A DNA stretch of 64,000 nt from Bacillus cereus group sp. RP43 (GCF_040459645.1 NZ_JARVHQ010000001.1:1302001-1366000); one strand, 5' to 3'. Counted from the stretch's first letter, positions 54,228-63,200 are shown. The notes: generated from the sequence alone by a model not told the origin. Program-made: numbers and translations.

Positions 54228-54831
54228 TTTGTAATAAAGGACTTTGTAAAGAGAGCGCTTTTTGTTCATTTGTTAATAATGAATTGATGTGAACTTTATT
54301 AGGACTAGGCACTATAGGGTACATCAGGTTCGATGGTGAATGGTGATGTTCAGAACCGGTTGGAGAGTGGGGGTCTGCGTGCGTAAGTTTTCCATGAATT
54401 CGTCTTGTGAATAAAATATGACCAATTTCGTGAGCGAGGGTGTATATATTTTTCATTGGAGCAGCTGAGTTTGTTAGAACGATGTAACCAGTAAGTTGCT
54501 GTTGTTTTGCTAGAGAGTAAGCGCAAGCGATTACTGCGGTTTCTTTGAAATAATCACTGCCAATATAACAAATATAAAGGTCACATTCAGGAGCTTCGTT
54601 AACACAAGTTTGAAAAAAGGATGATAATTTTTCCTGACTTTGAATGGAGTTTTTATAACTAATTTCCCGATTAGAAAAACGGAAAAGTTCGTTTAGTACA
54701 ATTACTTCTTTAATTTGAAATGTAATGGGATGCCAAATTGATTCTGCAACTGCTAAATCTTTTGCAATACGGTCGTCAGAAATATCGGCGCCTGGAGTAA
54801 TGCAAACACATATATTAACGTATGAATTCAT
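54214..54831 (-). CDS. Putative zinc metalloprotease (HEIGH motif)
   Basis: Protein of 205 residues without a signal peptide. The zinc motif LAHEIGHILFTRRIH is followed 30-40 residues later by SNLMYP, which resembles the Met-turn of metzincins (S-x-MYP), with a His-rich stretch GSEHHHSPS between. The third histidine falls at position 13 counted from the first, not 11 as in classical metzincins. Residues 1-125 are alpha/beta with a repeated Ile/Val pattern. ATG 54831 (GAGGTG upstream) rather than GTG 54840. Family not recognised; protease activity is inference. Confidence 0.65.
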   Translation of the reverse strand: MNSYVNICVCITPGADISDDRIAKDLAVAESIWHPITFQIKEVIVLNELFRFSNREISYKNSIQSQEKLSSFFQTCVNEAPECDLYICYIGSDYFKETAVIACAYSLAKQQQLTGYIVLTNSAAPMKNIYTLAHEIGHILFTRRIHGKLTHADPHSPTGSEHHHSPSNLMYPIVPSPNKVHINSLLTNEQKALSLQSPLLQRKKQ

Positions 54832-55008
54832 AAGAAACACCTCAAATGAAAAAATTCTTTCTATAATATATGTGGGGGAAAGGTCCTATGTATGGATAAA
54901 CGCCTCGTTTATTACACGAATATATAGACTACAAGTCGAAAAAATTTCATAGTTCTATAACGTAGTGTGGTCATCTTTTTGATATAGTAAAGAAAAGGGG
55001 GAGAATAT

Positions 55009-55302
55009 ATGTATACATTAAAAATCGTTTCAGACAGAGAAGCTCTGTATCAATTTGCGAGCTATGTAAGAGTTGCGCAAGGGGTTGAAGGTGTATATGT
55101 AGAGGTGGGAGAACCTTTATATGAACATCCATTAATGAAGTTTTATGTACATATTACAATTGAAGAAACATATGATCAGCATAAAGCATTGCAAGAAATC
55201 GCTAGATTAGTAGAATTAGGGCGTTTTACATATGTCCATTATCATAATGAGGAAATTGAAGAAGCTTTTGAAGCTGTAAAATACGAAAGCTTTAAGAAAT
55301 AA
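55009..55302 (+). CDS. Hypothetical small protein
   Basis: Protein of 97 residues, acidic, probably an alpha/beta sandwich. It starts MYTLKIVSDREALYQFASYV and ends EEAFEAVKYESFKK. No signal, membrane helix or known motif. SD AAAGGGGGAG before ATG 55009. Single gene followed by a strong terminator. I cannot assign a family. Confidence 0.7.
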   Translation: MYTLKIVSDREALYQFASYVRVAQGVEGVYVEVGEPLYEHPLMKFYVHITIEETYDQHKALQEIARLVELGRFTYVHYHNEEIEEAFEAVKYESFKK

Positions 55303-55305
55303 CGG

Positions 55306-55336
55306 GAAAAAAGGAAGCGAAAGCTTCCTTTTTTAT
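55306..55336 (+). terminator. Terminator after the hypothetical gene
   Basis: Stem AAAAAGGAAGC/GCTTCCTTTTT with GAAA loop. Confidence 0.92.
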
Positions 55337-55408
55337 TGAAAATTACAGCAACAAAAGGAAGAGAATTTTGTTATGATAAGGAAGGGTGAGGAAAGGAGAG
55401 TTTACATA

Positions 55409-55858
55409 TTGGGGTATATTGAAGAGTTACGCAAAGTAGTTGGTACGAGACCACTTATTTTAGTAGGATCAGCAATTATTATATTAAATGATAATCAAGA
55501 AGTATTGCTTCAATATCGTTCAGATACATATGATTGGGGTGTGCCTGGCGGGGCAATGGAACTGGGAGAAACGACAGAAGAAACTGCTCGTAGAGAATTA
55601 TTCGAGGAGACGGGACTAAGTGCAAAAATAATGCAATTTCTTGGTGTTCTTTCAGGAAAGGAAGTTTATTTCCGTTATCCAAATGGAGATGAAATTTTTA
55701 ATGTGATTCATCTGTATCAGGCACATCATGTAAGCGGAGAATTAAAGCTCGATCAGGAAGGGTTACAACTTCAATATTTTCCAGTAGATAAATTGCCGAA
55801 ATTGAATGAAACGACAGAGAAGATATTACAAAAATTCTTATATGCATTGACAGAATAG
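55409..55858 (+). CDS. Nudix hydrolase
   Basis: Nudix protein of 149 residues. The Nudix box is complete: GGAMELGETTEETARRELFE followed by ETGL. It would hydrolyse a nucleoside diphosphate linked to another group; substrate unknown. TTG 55409 is chosen because GGAAAGGAGAG lies eight bases upstream and relatives begin MGYIEELRKVVG; the open frame extends to 55373 through that SD. Single gene. Confidence 0.88.
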   Translation: MGYIEELRKVVGTRPLILVGSAIIILNDNQEVLLQYRSDTYDWGVPGGAMELGETTEETARRELFEETGLSAKIMQFLGVLSGKEVYFRYPNGDEIFNVIHLYQAHHVSGELKLDQEGLQLQYFPVDKLPKLNETTEKILQKFLYALTE

Positions 55859-55997
55859 AAGGTTAATTCCTTCTATTTTTATTATATTAAATATTTTGAT
55901 TTTTTGGTATGTTTATAGTATGATAACTGTAGATATACATCTTATGGAATTCCATCTAAAAACTTACTAGGGTACATAAGAGAGGGGCAAGTACAAA

Positions 55998-57173
55998 ATG
56001 CATAATGTTGTCATTACAGCTGCAGTTCGTTCACCAATTGGAACTTTCGGAGGAGCACTAAAAAATATAACACCAGTAGAATTAGCTGTTCCTGTACTTC
56101 AGGAAGCTGTAAAAAGAGGCGGAGTAGAGCCACATGAAGTTGATGAAGTAATTTTAGGTCATTGTATTCAAAGAACTGATGAAGCAAATACGGCAAGAAC
56201 AGCTGCATTAGCGGCAGGATTTCCTGACACAGTTACTGGTTATACAATTCAACGTCAATGTTCTTCAGGTATGCAAGCAATTATGTCTGCTGCAATGCAA
56301 ATCCAATTAGGTGTAAGTGATATTGTTGTTGCAGGTGGAGTAGAAGCAATGAGCTCGAGCCCTTATGCATTAAAACAACACCGCTGGGGACAACGTCTAC
56401 AGCACGGAGAAATTCGTGATACGGTGTGGGAAGTTTTAGAGGATCCGATTCACCATATTATGATGGGTGAAACAGCGGAAAATTTAGTTGAACAATATGA
56501 AATTACAAGAGAGGAACAAGATGAAGTTGCGCTTCGTAGTCATACATTAGCGTTGCAAGCAATTGAGTCTGGATACTTTGACGATCAAATTGTTCCTATT
56601 TCGATAAAAGAACGTAGAAAAGAAGTTGTATTTTCGAAGGATGAACATCCACGTGCAGATATTACAGCGGAAAAATTAGCAGGATTAAAACCAGCTTTCC
56701 GTAAAGATGGATCAGTAACTGCAGGGAATTCATCTGGTCTTAATGATGGAAGTGCTGTTTTAGTATTAATGAGTGAGGAAAAAGCGAAAGAAAAAGGTTT
56801 ACAACCGTTAGCTCGAATTGTTGGATATTCAGTAGCGGGTGTAGATCCGAAAATTATGGGTATTGGACCAGCACCAGCAATTCGCAAAGGATTAGAAAAA
56901 GTAGACTGGTCATTAGAAGATGCAGACCTACTTGAAATTAATGAAGCTTTCGCTGCACAATACCTAGCTGTAGAGAAAGAGTTAGGGTTAGACCGTGAGA
57001 AAGTGAATGTAAACGGTAGTGGTGTAGGACTTGGACATCCAATTGGTTGTACAGGAGCTCGTATTACGGTAAGTTTAATTCACGAATTAAAAAGACGTGG
57101 ATTAGAGAAAGGTATTGCCTCTCTATGCGTTGGAGGCGGTATTGGAGTAGCTTTATTTATAGAAGCATTATAA
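55998..57173 (+). CDS. Acetyl-CoA acetyltransferase (thiolase)
   Basis: Thiolase of 391 residues. The acylated Cys88 is in [11 protein letters not shown], His347 in [13 protein letters not shown] and Cys377 in SLCVGGGIG, so all three catalytic residues are present. It condenses or cleaves acetoacetyl-CoA; a biosynthetic (ThlA/MmgA/PhbA-like) role is likely, but no other pathway gene adjoins it. AGAGGGG upstream of ATG 55998. Normal length. Bidirectional terminator follows. Confidence 0.93.
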   Translation: MHNVVITAAVRSPIGTFGGALKNITPVELAVPVLQEAVKRGGVEPHEVDEVILGHCIQRTDEANTARTAALAAGFPDTVTGYTIQRQCSSGMQAIMSAAMQIQLGVSDIVVAGGVEAMSSSPYALKQHRWGQRLQHGEIRDTVWEVLEDPIHHIMMGETAENLVEQYEITREEQDEVALRSHTLALQAIESGYFDDQIVPISIKERRKEVVFSKDEHPRADITAEKLAGLKPAFRKDGSVTAGNSSGLNDGSAVLVLMSEEKAKEKGLQPLARIVGYSVAGVDPKIMGIGPAPAIRKGLEKVDWSLEDADLLEINEAFAAQYLAVEKELGLDREKVNVNGSGVGLGHPIGCTGARITVSLIHELKRRGLEKGIASLCVGGGIGVALFIEAL

Positions 57174-57204
57174 AAAAGAGGCAGCGATTGCTGCCTCTTT
57201 TTTA
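57172..57204. terminator. Bidirectional terminator after the thiolase gene
   Basis: Stem AAAAAGAGGCAGC/GCTGCCTCTTTTT with GATT loop. Confidence 0.93.
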
Positions 57205-57954
57205 TGACTCAAATAAGTGATGAAATAATCGATCGCGATTTTCAAAGAAAAGTTTCGTTGTTTGGTAATGCTCTGTTTCTTCTAATGTCGATTCGTGAAT
57301 CCCTTCTTGAGTTAAAGAGTATATAATAGATTCAGGATAAGCCATTAAAATGGGAGAATGCGTCGCGATAACAAATTGTGAACCTTGTTCAGCTAGCTCG
57401 TGCATGCGAATGAGCATTGAAAGTTGTCTCATGGGTGATAATGCTGCCTCAGGCTCATCTAAAATATATAAACCTTGTCCTGAAAAGCGGTTCATAAATA
57501 ATGAGAAGAATGATTCGCCGTGTGATTGTTTGTGTAGTGAGATACCACCATATGAGTCAATAACTGGATTTCCCCGTGCTTCTGGATCAGCATCCATTTC
57601 ATCAATATAAGAAGCGACGTTATAAAATGATTCAGCACGAAGAAAGAAGCCGTCGTTTGGTGTATTGAAACTTTTTGAAATTCGAAGATATTCATGTAAA
57701 GATGAATGTGAATCGTTGGTGCTAAAACGGAAATTCTTCGTTCCACCTTCTGCATTAAAACCTAAAGCAACTGCAATCGCTTCGAGTAATGTTGATTTAC
57801 CTGTTCCGTTTTCTCCAATAATGAATGTTACATTCGGGTGGAAATCGAGTGATTGTAATGTTCGAATAGCGGGTAAACAGTATGGATATACGGAAAAGCC
57901 AGGGATATCTTCTTTTTTTAATGTGACACTTTTTAAAAAGGGTACGTCAATCAA
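57202..57954 (-). CDS. AAA-family (SMC/RecF-like) ATPase
   Basis: ATPase of 250 residues of the AAA_21/AAA_23 type. Walker A GENGTGKSTLLEAIAVALG, a signature-like segment HGESFFSLFMNRF, Walker B GLYILDEPEAALSP and switch FVIATHSPILMAYP. No coiled-coil insertion is present, so it is the short stand-alone form. Function unknown; relatives occur in toxin-antitoxin and defence settings as well as in core genomes, and nothing next to it shows a nuclease. The start overlaps the end of the membrane-protein gene upstream by 8 bases. Confidence 0.85.
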   Translation of the reverse strand: MIDVPFLKSVTLKKEDIPGFSVYPYCLPAIRTLQSLDFHPNVTFIIGENGTGKSTLLEAIAVALGFNAEGGTKNFRFSTNDSHSSLHEYLRISKSFNTPNDGFFLRAESFYNVASYIDEMDADPEARGNPVIDSYGGISLHKQSHGESFFSLFMNRFSGQGLYILDEPEAALSPMRQLSMLIRMHELAEQGSQFVIATHSPILMAYPESIIYSLTQEGIHESTLEETEHYQTTKLFFENRDRLFHHLFES

Positions 57955-58234
57955 TATATAAACCTCGATTCATAACGGATTTTGATTCTAAAAAAGGAGC
58001 AAATACAAGTGTAAGAAAACTAGTTAATAAAATTGTATATTGAAGTGCGCCAAAACTGAGACCTTCCCATCTGAAAGTAATTCTCTTCCATATAAAAAGG
58101 AAAAGAACGCTCATAAATCCAAACAGAGCAGGCATATATTTTATAATTTTCAAGTGCTTCCATAGAAAGAAGCCAATGTATATACTTAAAAATAAGGTAA
58201 ACAGAACAAGAAAAAATACAAGTGTTAACGACAC
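57947..58234 (-). CDS. Small membrane protein upstream of the AAA ATPase
   Basis: Protein of 95 residues with three predicted membrane helices (LTLVFFLVLFTLFLSIYIGF, MPALFGFMSVLFLFIW, YTILLTSFLTLVFAPFL). GTG 58234 is the likely start, with AAGAGGAG just before it; upstream extension to 58330 lacks an SD. It overlaps the ATPase gene by 8 bases, so the two are co-translated. No family recognised. Confidence 0.65.
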   Translation of the reverse strand: MSLTLVFFLVLFTLFLSIYIGFFLWKHLKIIKYMPALFGFMSVLFLFIWKRITFRWEGLSFGALQYTILLTSFLTLVFAPFLESKSVMNRGLYID

Positions 58235-58380
58235 ATGACTCCTCTTGTTTTCTGAATATTTTATGTGGATTATAACATTTAAACTATCATATTCCAATGT
58301 GAAAATAAACATTGCATAGAGATTGTTCATATCGTTATGATAATATGTATTCTATTGGGAATATGAAAAGGAGTTAAAAT

Positions 58381-59109
58381 ATGCCATTTACATTCGCACA
58401 TCCAGCAGCTGTTCTCCCTTTTGCTAAGAAACATTCTAGTTATATTTCCGTGACGGCTCTTATATTAGGTAGTATGGCACCTGATTTTGAATATTTTTTA
58501 CATTTTAGGCCATACGGTATTATTGGCCATACATGGGCTGGTTTCTTCTATTTGAATTTACCACTCGTCTTTTTATTAGCATATGCATATCATTGTATTT
58601 TAAAAGGACCATTTATAACACATTTACCTAAGCCTTTTGCTAGTTACTATAAATATGTAGTAGATGAGAAGTGGGGGCTTTATACTTGGAAAGATATTTT
58701 TGTATTTTGCTATTCTGCTTTATTCGGTATGGTAACGCATGTCGTTTGGGATGCTTTTACTCATAAGACAGGCTATTTTGTTATGGAAATGCCGCTGTTA
58801 CAGCAAGAAGTATATAGTATTCCGATTTATAAATTTTTACAGCATGGGAGTACGTGTTTTGGTCTACTATTACTAATATATGTACTATGGAAATATAGGA
58901 GAGAAACTGATAAAGATACTAGTTTAACTTCGGAAAAAAAGAAATATTGGGCTTCATCTATCGTTGTGGCGGCCATTATATTTATCGTTCACGCGTTATT
59001 AGACCCCTATTTTCATATTTTCCAAATAGGGGGTATAATAGTATCTGGACTGACAAGTTCGTTTTGTGGACTTCTCATTGTTTCTATAGTTTACAAAACA
59101 AGGGACTAA
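58381..59109 (+). CDS. DUF4184 family membrane protein
   Basis: Protein of 242 residues, DUF4184: N-terminal MPFTFAHPAAVLPFAKKHSS and LGSMAPDFEYFLHF, then about five membrane helices. The conserved His and Asp residues (FTFAHPAA, APDFEY, HVVWDAFTH) suggest a metal-dependent membrane hydrolase like the DUF457/YdjM group, but no activity is known. AAAGGAG before ATG 58381. Single gene. Confidence 0.85.
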   Translation: MPFTFAHPAAVLPFAKKHSSYISVTALILGSMAPDFEYFLHFRPYGIIGHTWAGFFYLNLPLVFLLAYAYHCILKGPFITHLPKPFASYYKYVVDEKWGLYTWKDIFVFCYSALFGMVTHVVWDAFTHKTGYFVMEMPLLQQEVYSIPIYKFLQHGSTCFGLLLLIYVLWKYRRETDKDTSLTSEKKKYWASSIVVAAIIFIVHALLDPYFHIFQIGGIIVSGLTSSFCGLLIVSIVYKTRD

Positions 59110-59145
59110 TATATTTTAATGAATGATAGTGTTAGGAGAAATTAA

Positions 59146-59904
59146 ATGATGAAAGCATGGAAAAGTATTTTTGTTTTATGTAGTTTTCTTCTTATGTTAA
59201 GTGGTTGCTTCCATCAAGAAGAAAAGAAAGCAGAACCTAAAAAGAAAGAATCTATTCCTGAAACAAAAGAGTATGGTGGGCGTGAGCTTAAAAAAGTAGG
59301 ACAAAAAGTGAAAGAAAAAGGGTGGGGGACATTTGAATTAGAACAGATTCATTCTGTGAATCAGACATTTGAAGTAGCCCCAATGAAAATTCACGTACAA
59401 GACGTTAAAGTTATCTCATTATCACAAATGAGCAAAGATGCAAAAAATACATTGAAAGTGTATACTGCATTAACTCCTGAAGAAGTAAAGCGTAGATTAG
59501 GAGATAAAGTGAGTCAAGAAGACGCTGAATTATATGCATCGTTAAGTGGAACAGAGATTAGCGATACGATTCGGTATGTTGAAATTACATATAAGGTAGA
59601 GAATAGTGGAAATAAGAACATGCAATTCTTCTCTATGAATGATGTTATTATTAATGACAAACAGCATTTTAAGGTAGCGACTCAAAACTTTTTATATGAA
59701 GAAGACACACTTGTAGGCACAAAGAGTGTATCTAGGGAAGATTATAAGCCTGGTGAGACACGAGAAGGAATTATCGGTTTAATACTTGATGATGGAAAAG
59801 AGAAGGTAAAGGATATTAAGTTTACAACAGATGATTTAGCAGCAGGAGATACTCATGAAGCTGTTAAAGAGCCACAAACTTTCAATATCTCATTTCCTAA
59901 GTAG
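59146..59904 (+). CDS. Lipoprotein of unknown function
   Basis: Lipoprotein of 252 residues. Signal LCSFLLMLSGC with lipobox LSGC (Cys21), then a charged linker (EEKKAEPKKKESIPETKE), then a beta-rich domain of about 200 residues resembling DUF4352/DUF5068-like immunoglobulin folds (YVEITYKVENSGNKNMQFFS, YKPGETREGIIGLIL). TAGGAGA upstream. It faces the outside of the membrane. Single gene with a bidirectional terminator shared with the next lipoprotein. Confidence 0.8.
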   Translation: MMKAWKSIFVLCSFLLMLSGCFHQEEKKAEPKKKESIPETKEYGGRELKKVGQKVKEKGWGTFELEQIHSVNQTFEVAPMKIHVQDVKVISLSQMSKDAKNTLKVYTALTPEEVKRRLGDKVSQEDAELYASLSGTEISDTIRYVEITYKVENSGNKNMQFFSMNDVIINDKQHFKVATQNFLYEEDTLVGTKSVSREDYKPGETREGIIGLILDDGKEKVKDIKFTTDDLAAGDTHEAVKEPQTFNISFPK

Positions 59905-59916
59905 TGTATTTAAATG

Positions 59917-59955
59917 AAAACAGTCAGCATAAAAAGTTATGCTGACTGTTTTTTT
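59917..59955. terminator. Bidirectional terminator between two lipoprotein genes
   Basis: Stem AAAACAGTCAGCAT/ATGCTGACTGTTTT, then T-run. Confidence 0.93.
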
Positions 59956-60368
59956 AGCTCTTTCACATATGAATCTACACTTTGAAAAGGTACAGTAATT
60001 TTAAAAGCATCTTTCTGCTCGTTAAATTGTTTTTCATTATAAGGACCGAATCGTTTATTATGCTTTACATCGATAATCCAATAATGTTCACTTTTTTTAT
60101 TTGTAATTGCTGCGTCAGGATTATTTGGATCTGACTTTTCCTCAATTTGTTTTGTGATAATGTATTTATCGTCCCAAGCAATTTCTGTAATTTTTGCAGG
60201 GATGTATTGTGTAGCATATACAGCATCCTGCGAGGGGAAAAGTTCAAATGCATCTCCAGAAGTATGTATGAGTTCATATTCATCGTTAATTGTATAGGTT
60301 AAATGGTTTGTATTACCTGTACAACCTGTTAATAAGAGTGCGGCAAATAGGATTATCCATCTTTTCAA
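59937..60368 (-). CDS. Small lipoprotein of unknown function
   Basis: Lipoprotein of 143 residues: MKRWIILFAALLLTGCTGNT with lipobox LTGC (Cys16). The mature part is beta-rich (YTINDEYELIHTSGDAFELF, HYWIIDVKHNKRFGPYNEKQ) and contains no known motif. TTG 60368 is the start, with AAGGAGG eight bases upstream; the open frame continues to 60404 through the SD. Convergent with the preceding lipoprotein. Confidence 0.8.
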   Translation of the reverse strand: MKRWIILFAALLLTGCTGNTNHLTYTINDEYELIHTSGDAFELFPSQDAVYATQYIPAKITEIAWDDKYIITKQIEEKSDPNNPDAAITNKKSEHYWIIDVKHNKRFGPYNEKQFNEQKDAFKITVPFQSVDSYVKELKKQSA

Positions 60369-60499
60369 TATGGGAACCTCCTTTACAATGCTGTTGTAAC
60401 ACATTGTACAAGAAAAGTAAGCGAAACGCCAGTTTACAATGTTTTTTAGAAGTGGTACGATGAAACGGGTAAAGAAGGATATGAAGGAGTCGACACAAA

Positions 60500-60955
60500 A
60501 TGAAGTTAAAGATGCATCGTCCAGCGCTTGTAATGAATCGCATAGGTGCTTCCCTTATTGACATGTTTTTAATCTCGGTTACGTACGGTGCAGTAGTAGC
60601 TATTATTACCGGAAACTATAGTGCTATTTTCAATCGTTTTAATATAAGTTTAGGTGACTATAGATATGACCTTACACTTGTTTTCGTATTAATGGCTATA
60701 AATTTTATTGTGTTACCTTTTCTTTGGAACGGTTCTACACTTGGTAAAAAGGTAACAAGAACAAAAATAATCTCGTTAACAAGTGAAAAATTAACGTTAA
60801 AAACATTAATAATACGATTTTTAGTATTATTATTACCAAGCATATTATTACTTGGAGTTCCATTAATATGCAATGTATATATGATGTTATTCCGCAAAGA
60901 TAATTGTGGCTTCCATGATTTAATTGCAAAGACGAAAGTGATGAGTCTTGTATAA
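60500..60955 (+). CDS. RDD family membrane protein
   Basis: Protein of 151 residues, RDD family: the Arg in MNRIGASLIDMFLISVTYGA and the Asp in the same helix are the namesake residues, with GSTLGKKVTRTKIISL and KDNCGFHDLIAKTKVM at the C-terminal end. Four membrane helices. Members are proposed to act in ion exchange or transport; unproven here. AAGGAG before ATG 60500. Terminator follows. Confidence 0.85.
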   Translation: MKLKMHRPALVMNRIGASLIDMFLISVTYGAVVAIITGNYSAIFNRFNISLGDYRYDLTLVFVLMAINFIVLPFLWNGSTLGKKVTRTKIISLTSEKLTLKTLIIRFLVLLLPSILLLGVPLICNVYMMLFRKDNCGFHDLIAKTKVMSLV

Positions 60956-60985
60956 TTAATAATTAGATTATATGTGCTACTAATG

Positions 60986-61027
60986 AATAAGACTTTTTAT
61001 TGTTTGTATATAAAAAGTCTTATTTTT
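60986..61027 (+). terminator. Terminator after the RDD gene
   Basis: Stem AATAAGACTTTTTAT/ATAAAAAGTCTTATT followed by T-run. The rest of the gap to 61253 has a GC-richer patch (61091-61180) with a GGATGTT/AACATCC hairpin. Confidence 0.85.
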
Positions 61028-61253
61028 AATTTCGTGAGAAATTTCATCATTCTCTTATTTTTTGAAAAATTAGATAAATGGAATTGATATAGGGCGGATA
61101 TCTCCTATTATAGTACCCCCCATATTATTGATGGATGTTTAAAGAAGCGGTAGCTAATACGAACATCCTATTTTTGTTTTGAATAGATTGAAAATTAAGA
61201 GAATGATATAATGGGTATAAATAATATCGTTATATAACAAAGGGGGATTTGGA

Positions 61254-61349
61254 ATGACTGGAGGTAGCTTAATATTTTGGGGAATTCTTATTTATATTGG
61301 TTTAACCTTCGATCAATATAATAGTAAAAAAAAAGAAACAAAAAAGTAA
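61254..61349 (+). CDS. Small single-helix membrane peptide
   Basis: A 31-residue peptide MTGGSLIFWGILIYIGLTFD then QYNSKKKETKK: one membrane helix with a strongly basic tail. AAAGGGGGA lies eight bases before the ATG, and a -10-like TATAAT region is upstream (about 61206-61212). No family recognised. It is 92 bases ahead of the truncated SDR. Confidence 0.6.
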   Translation: MTGGSLIFWGILIYIGLTFDQYNSKKKETKK

Positions 61350-61447
61350 TCGCTTACAAGTTATAGCGTGAACTTTTCCTGCTTGCAGACTAATCTAATA
61401 AAGGAGTATACTGAATGACGGTAAGACTTATAGAAGGGGTAATGAAA

Positions 61448-61924
61448 ATGAAGCTTGCAGGAAAGGTTGCCATTGTAACTGGTGGTGGCATCGGTATTGG
61501 ACGTAGTACAGCTCTTTTGTTGGCTAAGCAAGGCGCAAAAGTAATTGTGACGGACATTGATCAAGAAAGTGGACAAGCAACAGCTGAGGAAATTACGGAT
61601 TTAGGCGGAGAAGCACTTTTTGTATCCTACGATATGGGGAAACAAGGAGATTGGCAACGTGTTATTAGTTTTGCTATGGAGGCATATAGTCGTATTGATA
61701 TGCTTTTTCAAAATGCTGGTCTATATAAAATAGATTCTATTTTTTCTCGCCAACAAGAGAACGATTCCAATGTACTTTGTATTAATGACGTTTGGATAGA
61801 GATAAAACAATTAACGTCATCTTTTATGAAACAGCAAGAAGAAGTGGTGCTTAGTGATTTGCCGGTTTTTGGTATTATTAGCACGAGAGGACAATCATTT
61901 CATACAATAGAAGCCCTAGTATAA
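61448..61924 (+). pseudogene. Truncated short-chain dehydrogenase
   Basis: 158 residues, about 90 short of a normal SDR. The NAD(P) site VAIVTGGGIGIGRSTALLLA, the Asp pocket VIVTDID, and the NAG motif (LFQNAGLYKID) are present. It then aligns poorly and ends at GQSFHTIEALV, just where the catalytic YxxxK should be, so Tyr and Lys are missing. The C-terminal helix and substrate region are absent and no matching frame continues downstream. AGAAGGGG supports ATG 61448 (or 61442). Probably a decayed gene; a terminator follows at once. Confidence 0.7.
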
Positions 61925-61929
61925 TAATG

Positions 61930-61967
61930 GAAAACCGCCCCCAGTATATATGTGGACGGTTTTTTTG
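61930..61967. terminator. Terminator between the SDR remnant and msmX
   Basis: Stem AAACCG.CCAC-type (AAAACCGCCCC/GTGGACGGTTTT, imperfect) followed by seven T. Confidence 0.75.
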
Positions 61968-61993
61968 TATGTTTTATAATAGAACTTTATTTT

Positions 61994-63094
61994 TTAACGA
62001 ATACGTTGTTCGGTTTGGCTATCAAAGAAATGTGCTTTATTCATATCAAAAGCAAGTTTAATTTGGTCACCAGGTGAAAAAGTATGTCTTGCATCAACAC
62101 GTGCTGCAAAATCTTGATTTCCAAGTTTCATATATAAAATGGATTCAGCCCCTAACAACTCTGCAACTTCAATTTTTGTTGTGAAAGTAGTAGCTTGTGA
62201 AGCTTCTAAAAATAATAGTTCATCATGAATATCTTCTGGACGAATACCTAAAACAATTTCTTTATTTACATAGCCTTGTTCGCGTAATAACTTCATTTTT
62301 CCTTCAGATACTTTAATCTTTAGTGAACTGTCTATAACGAAATCGGTTTCAGTTAATTTTCCACGGAAGAAATTCATTGCGGGTGAACCGATAAAACCAC
62401 CAACGAAAATATTTTCAGGTGTTTCATATACTTCTTTTGGAGTTCCAATTTGTTGGATTTTGCCGTCTTTCATAACAACAAGACGTGAAGCCATTGTCAT
62501 TGCCTCAGTTTGATCATGTGTTACATAAATTGTCGTTGTGCCAAGGCGGTGATGTAATTTAGAAATTTCTGATCGCATTGCAACACGTAGTTTAGCGTCT
62601 AAGTTTGATAATGGTTCATCCATTAAGAAGACTTTTGCGTCTCGAACAATTGCTCTACCTAATGCAACACGTTGACGTTGTCCACCTGATAAAGCTTTCG
62701 GTTTTCTATCTAAGTATTGTTCAAGTCCTAAAATTTGAGCTGCATGTTTAACTCGACGGTCGATTTCATCTTTCGGTATTTTTCGAAGTTTTAATCCAAA
62801 TGCCATATTATCATACACACTCATATGTGGATAAAGAGCGTAGTTTTGGAAGACCATTGCGATATCTCGATCTTTTGGAGGAACATCGTTCATTAGCTTA
62901 CCATCAATTGAAAATTCTCCTTTTGAAATATCTTCAAGTCCAGCTACCATTCGTAGTGTTGTAGATTTTCCACAGCCAGAAGGACCAACGAATACGATAA
63001 ATTCTTTATCTTGAATGTGTAAGTTAAAATCTGTTACGGCTGTTACGTTATTATCATATATTTTATAAATATTTTCTAATTTAAGTTCTGCCAT
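61994..63094 (-). CDS. msmX: Sugar ABC transporter ATP-binding protein (MsmX/UgpC type)
   Basis: ATPase of 366 residues of the MalK/MsmX family. Walker A GPSGCGKST, signature LSGGQRQRVALGRAIVRD, Walker B VFLMDEPLSNLDAKLR and VTHDQTEAM, followed by a C-terminal TOBE regulatory domain (IRPEDIHDEL, ARVDARHTFSPGDQIKLAFD). It energises several oligosaccharide importers that lack their own ATPase. The start is ATG 63094 with GGGGGAAA upstream; an open frame to 63232 lies in the promoter region. Divergent from malL, with shared cre-like sites. Confidence 0.93.
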   Translation of the reverse strand: MAELKLENIYKIYDNNVTAVTDFNLHIQDKEFIVFVGPSGCGKSTTLRMVAGLEDISKGEFSIDGKLMNDVPPKDRDIAMVFQNYALYPHMSVYDNMAFGLKLRKIPKDEIDRRVKHAAQILGLEQYLDRKPKALSGGQRQRVALGRAIVRDAKVFLMDEPLSNLDAKLRVAMRSEISKLHHRLGTTTIYVTHDQTEAMTMASRLVVMKDGKIQQIGTPKEVYETPENIFVGGFIGSPAMNFFRGKLTETDFVIDSSLKIKVSEGKMKLLREQGYVNKEIVLGIRPEDIHDELLFLEASQATTFTTKIEVAELLGAESILYMKLGNQDFAARVDARHTFSPGDQIKLAFDMNKAHFFDSQTEQRIR

Positions 63095-63117
63095 GATATT
63101 TCCCCCTAGAAAGTTTA

Positions 63118-63131
63118 TGCAAACGTTTTCT
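63118..63131. promoter_or_regulatory. cre-like site 1 in the msmX-malL intergenic region
   Basis: TGCAAACGTTTTCT matches TGWAARCGYTWNCW at 13 of 14. It lies 24 bases before the msmX start codon, in the leader, fitting repression by CcpA. Confidence 0.65.
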
Positions 63132-63186
63132 TTGAATTTATTATAAACGAATAGATTCAAAAAAGAAATAAAAACACTATAAAAAA

Positions 63187-63200
63187 ATAAAACGTTTTCA
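63187..63200. promoter_or_regulatory. cre-like site 2 in the msmX-malL intergenic region
   Basis: On the minus strand TGAAAACGTTTTAT matches TGWAARCGYTWNCW at 13 of 14. It lies about 93 bases before the msmX start. Confidence 0.6.

Noticed and set aside
57202..57954. Defence system call for the AAA ATPase
   Set aside because: No nuclease, toxin or other defence gene is adjacent; the surrounding genes are ordinary.
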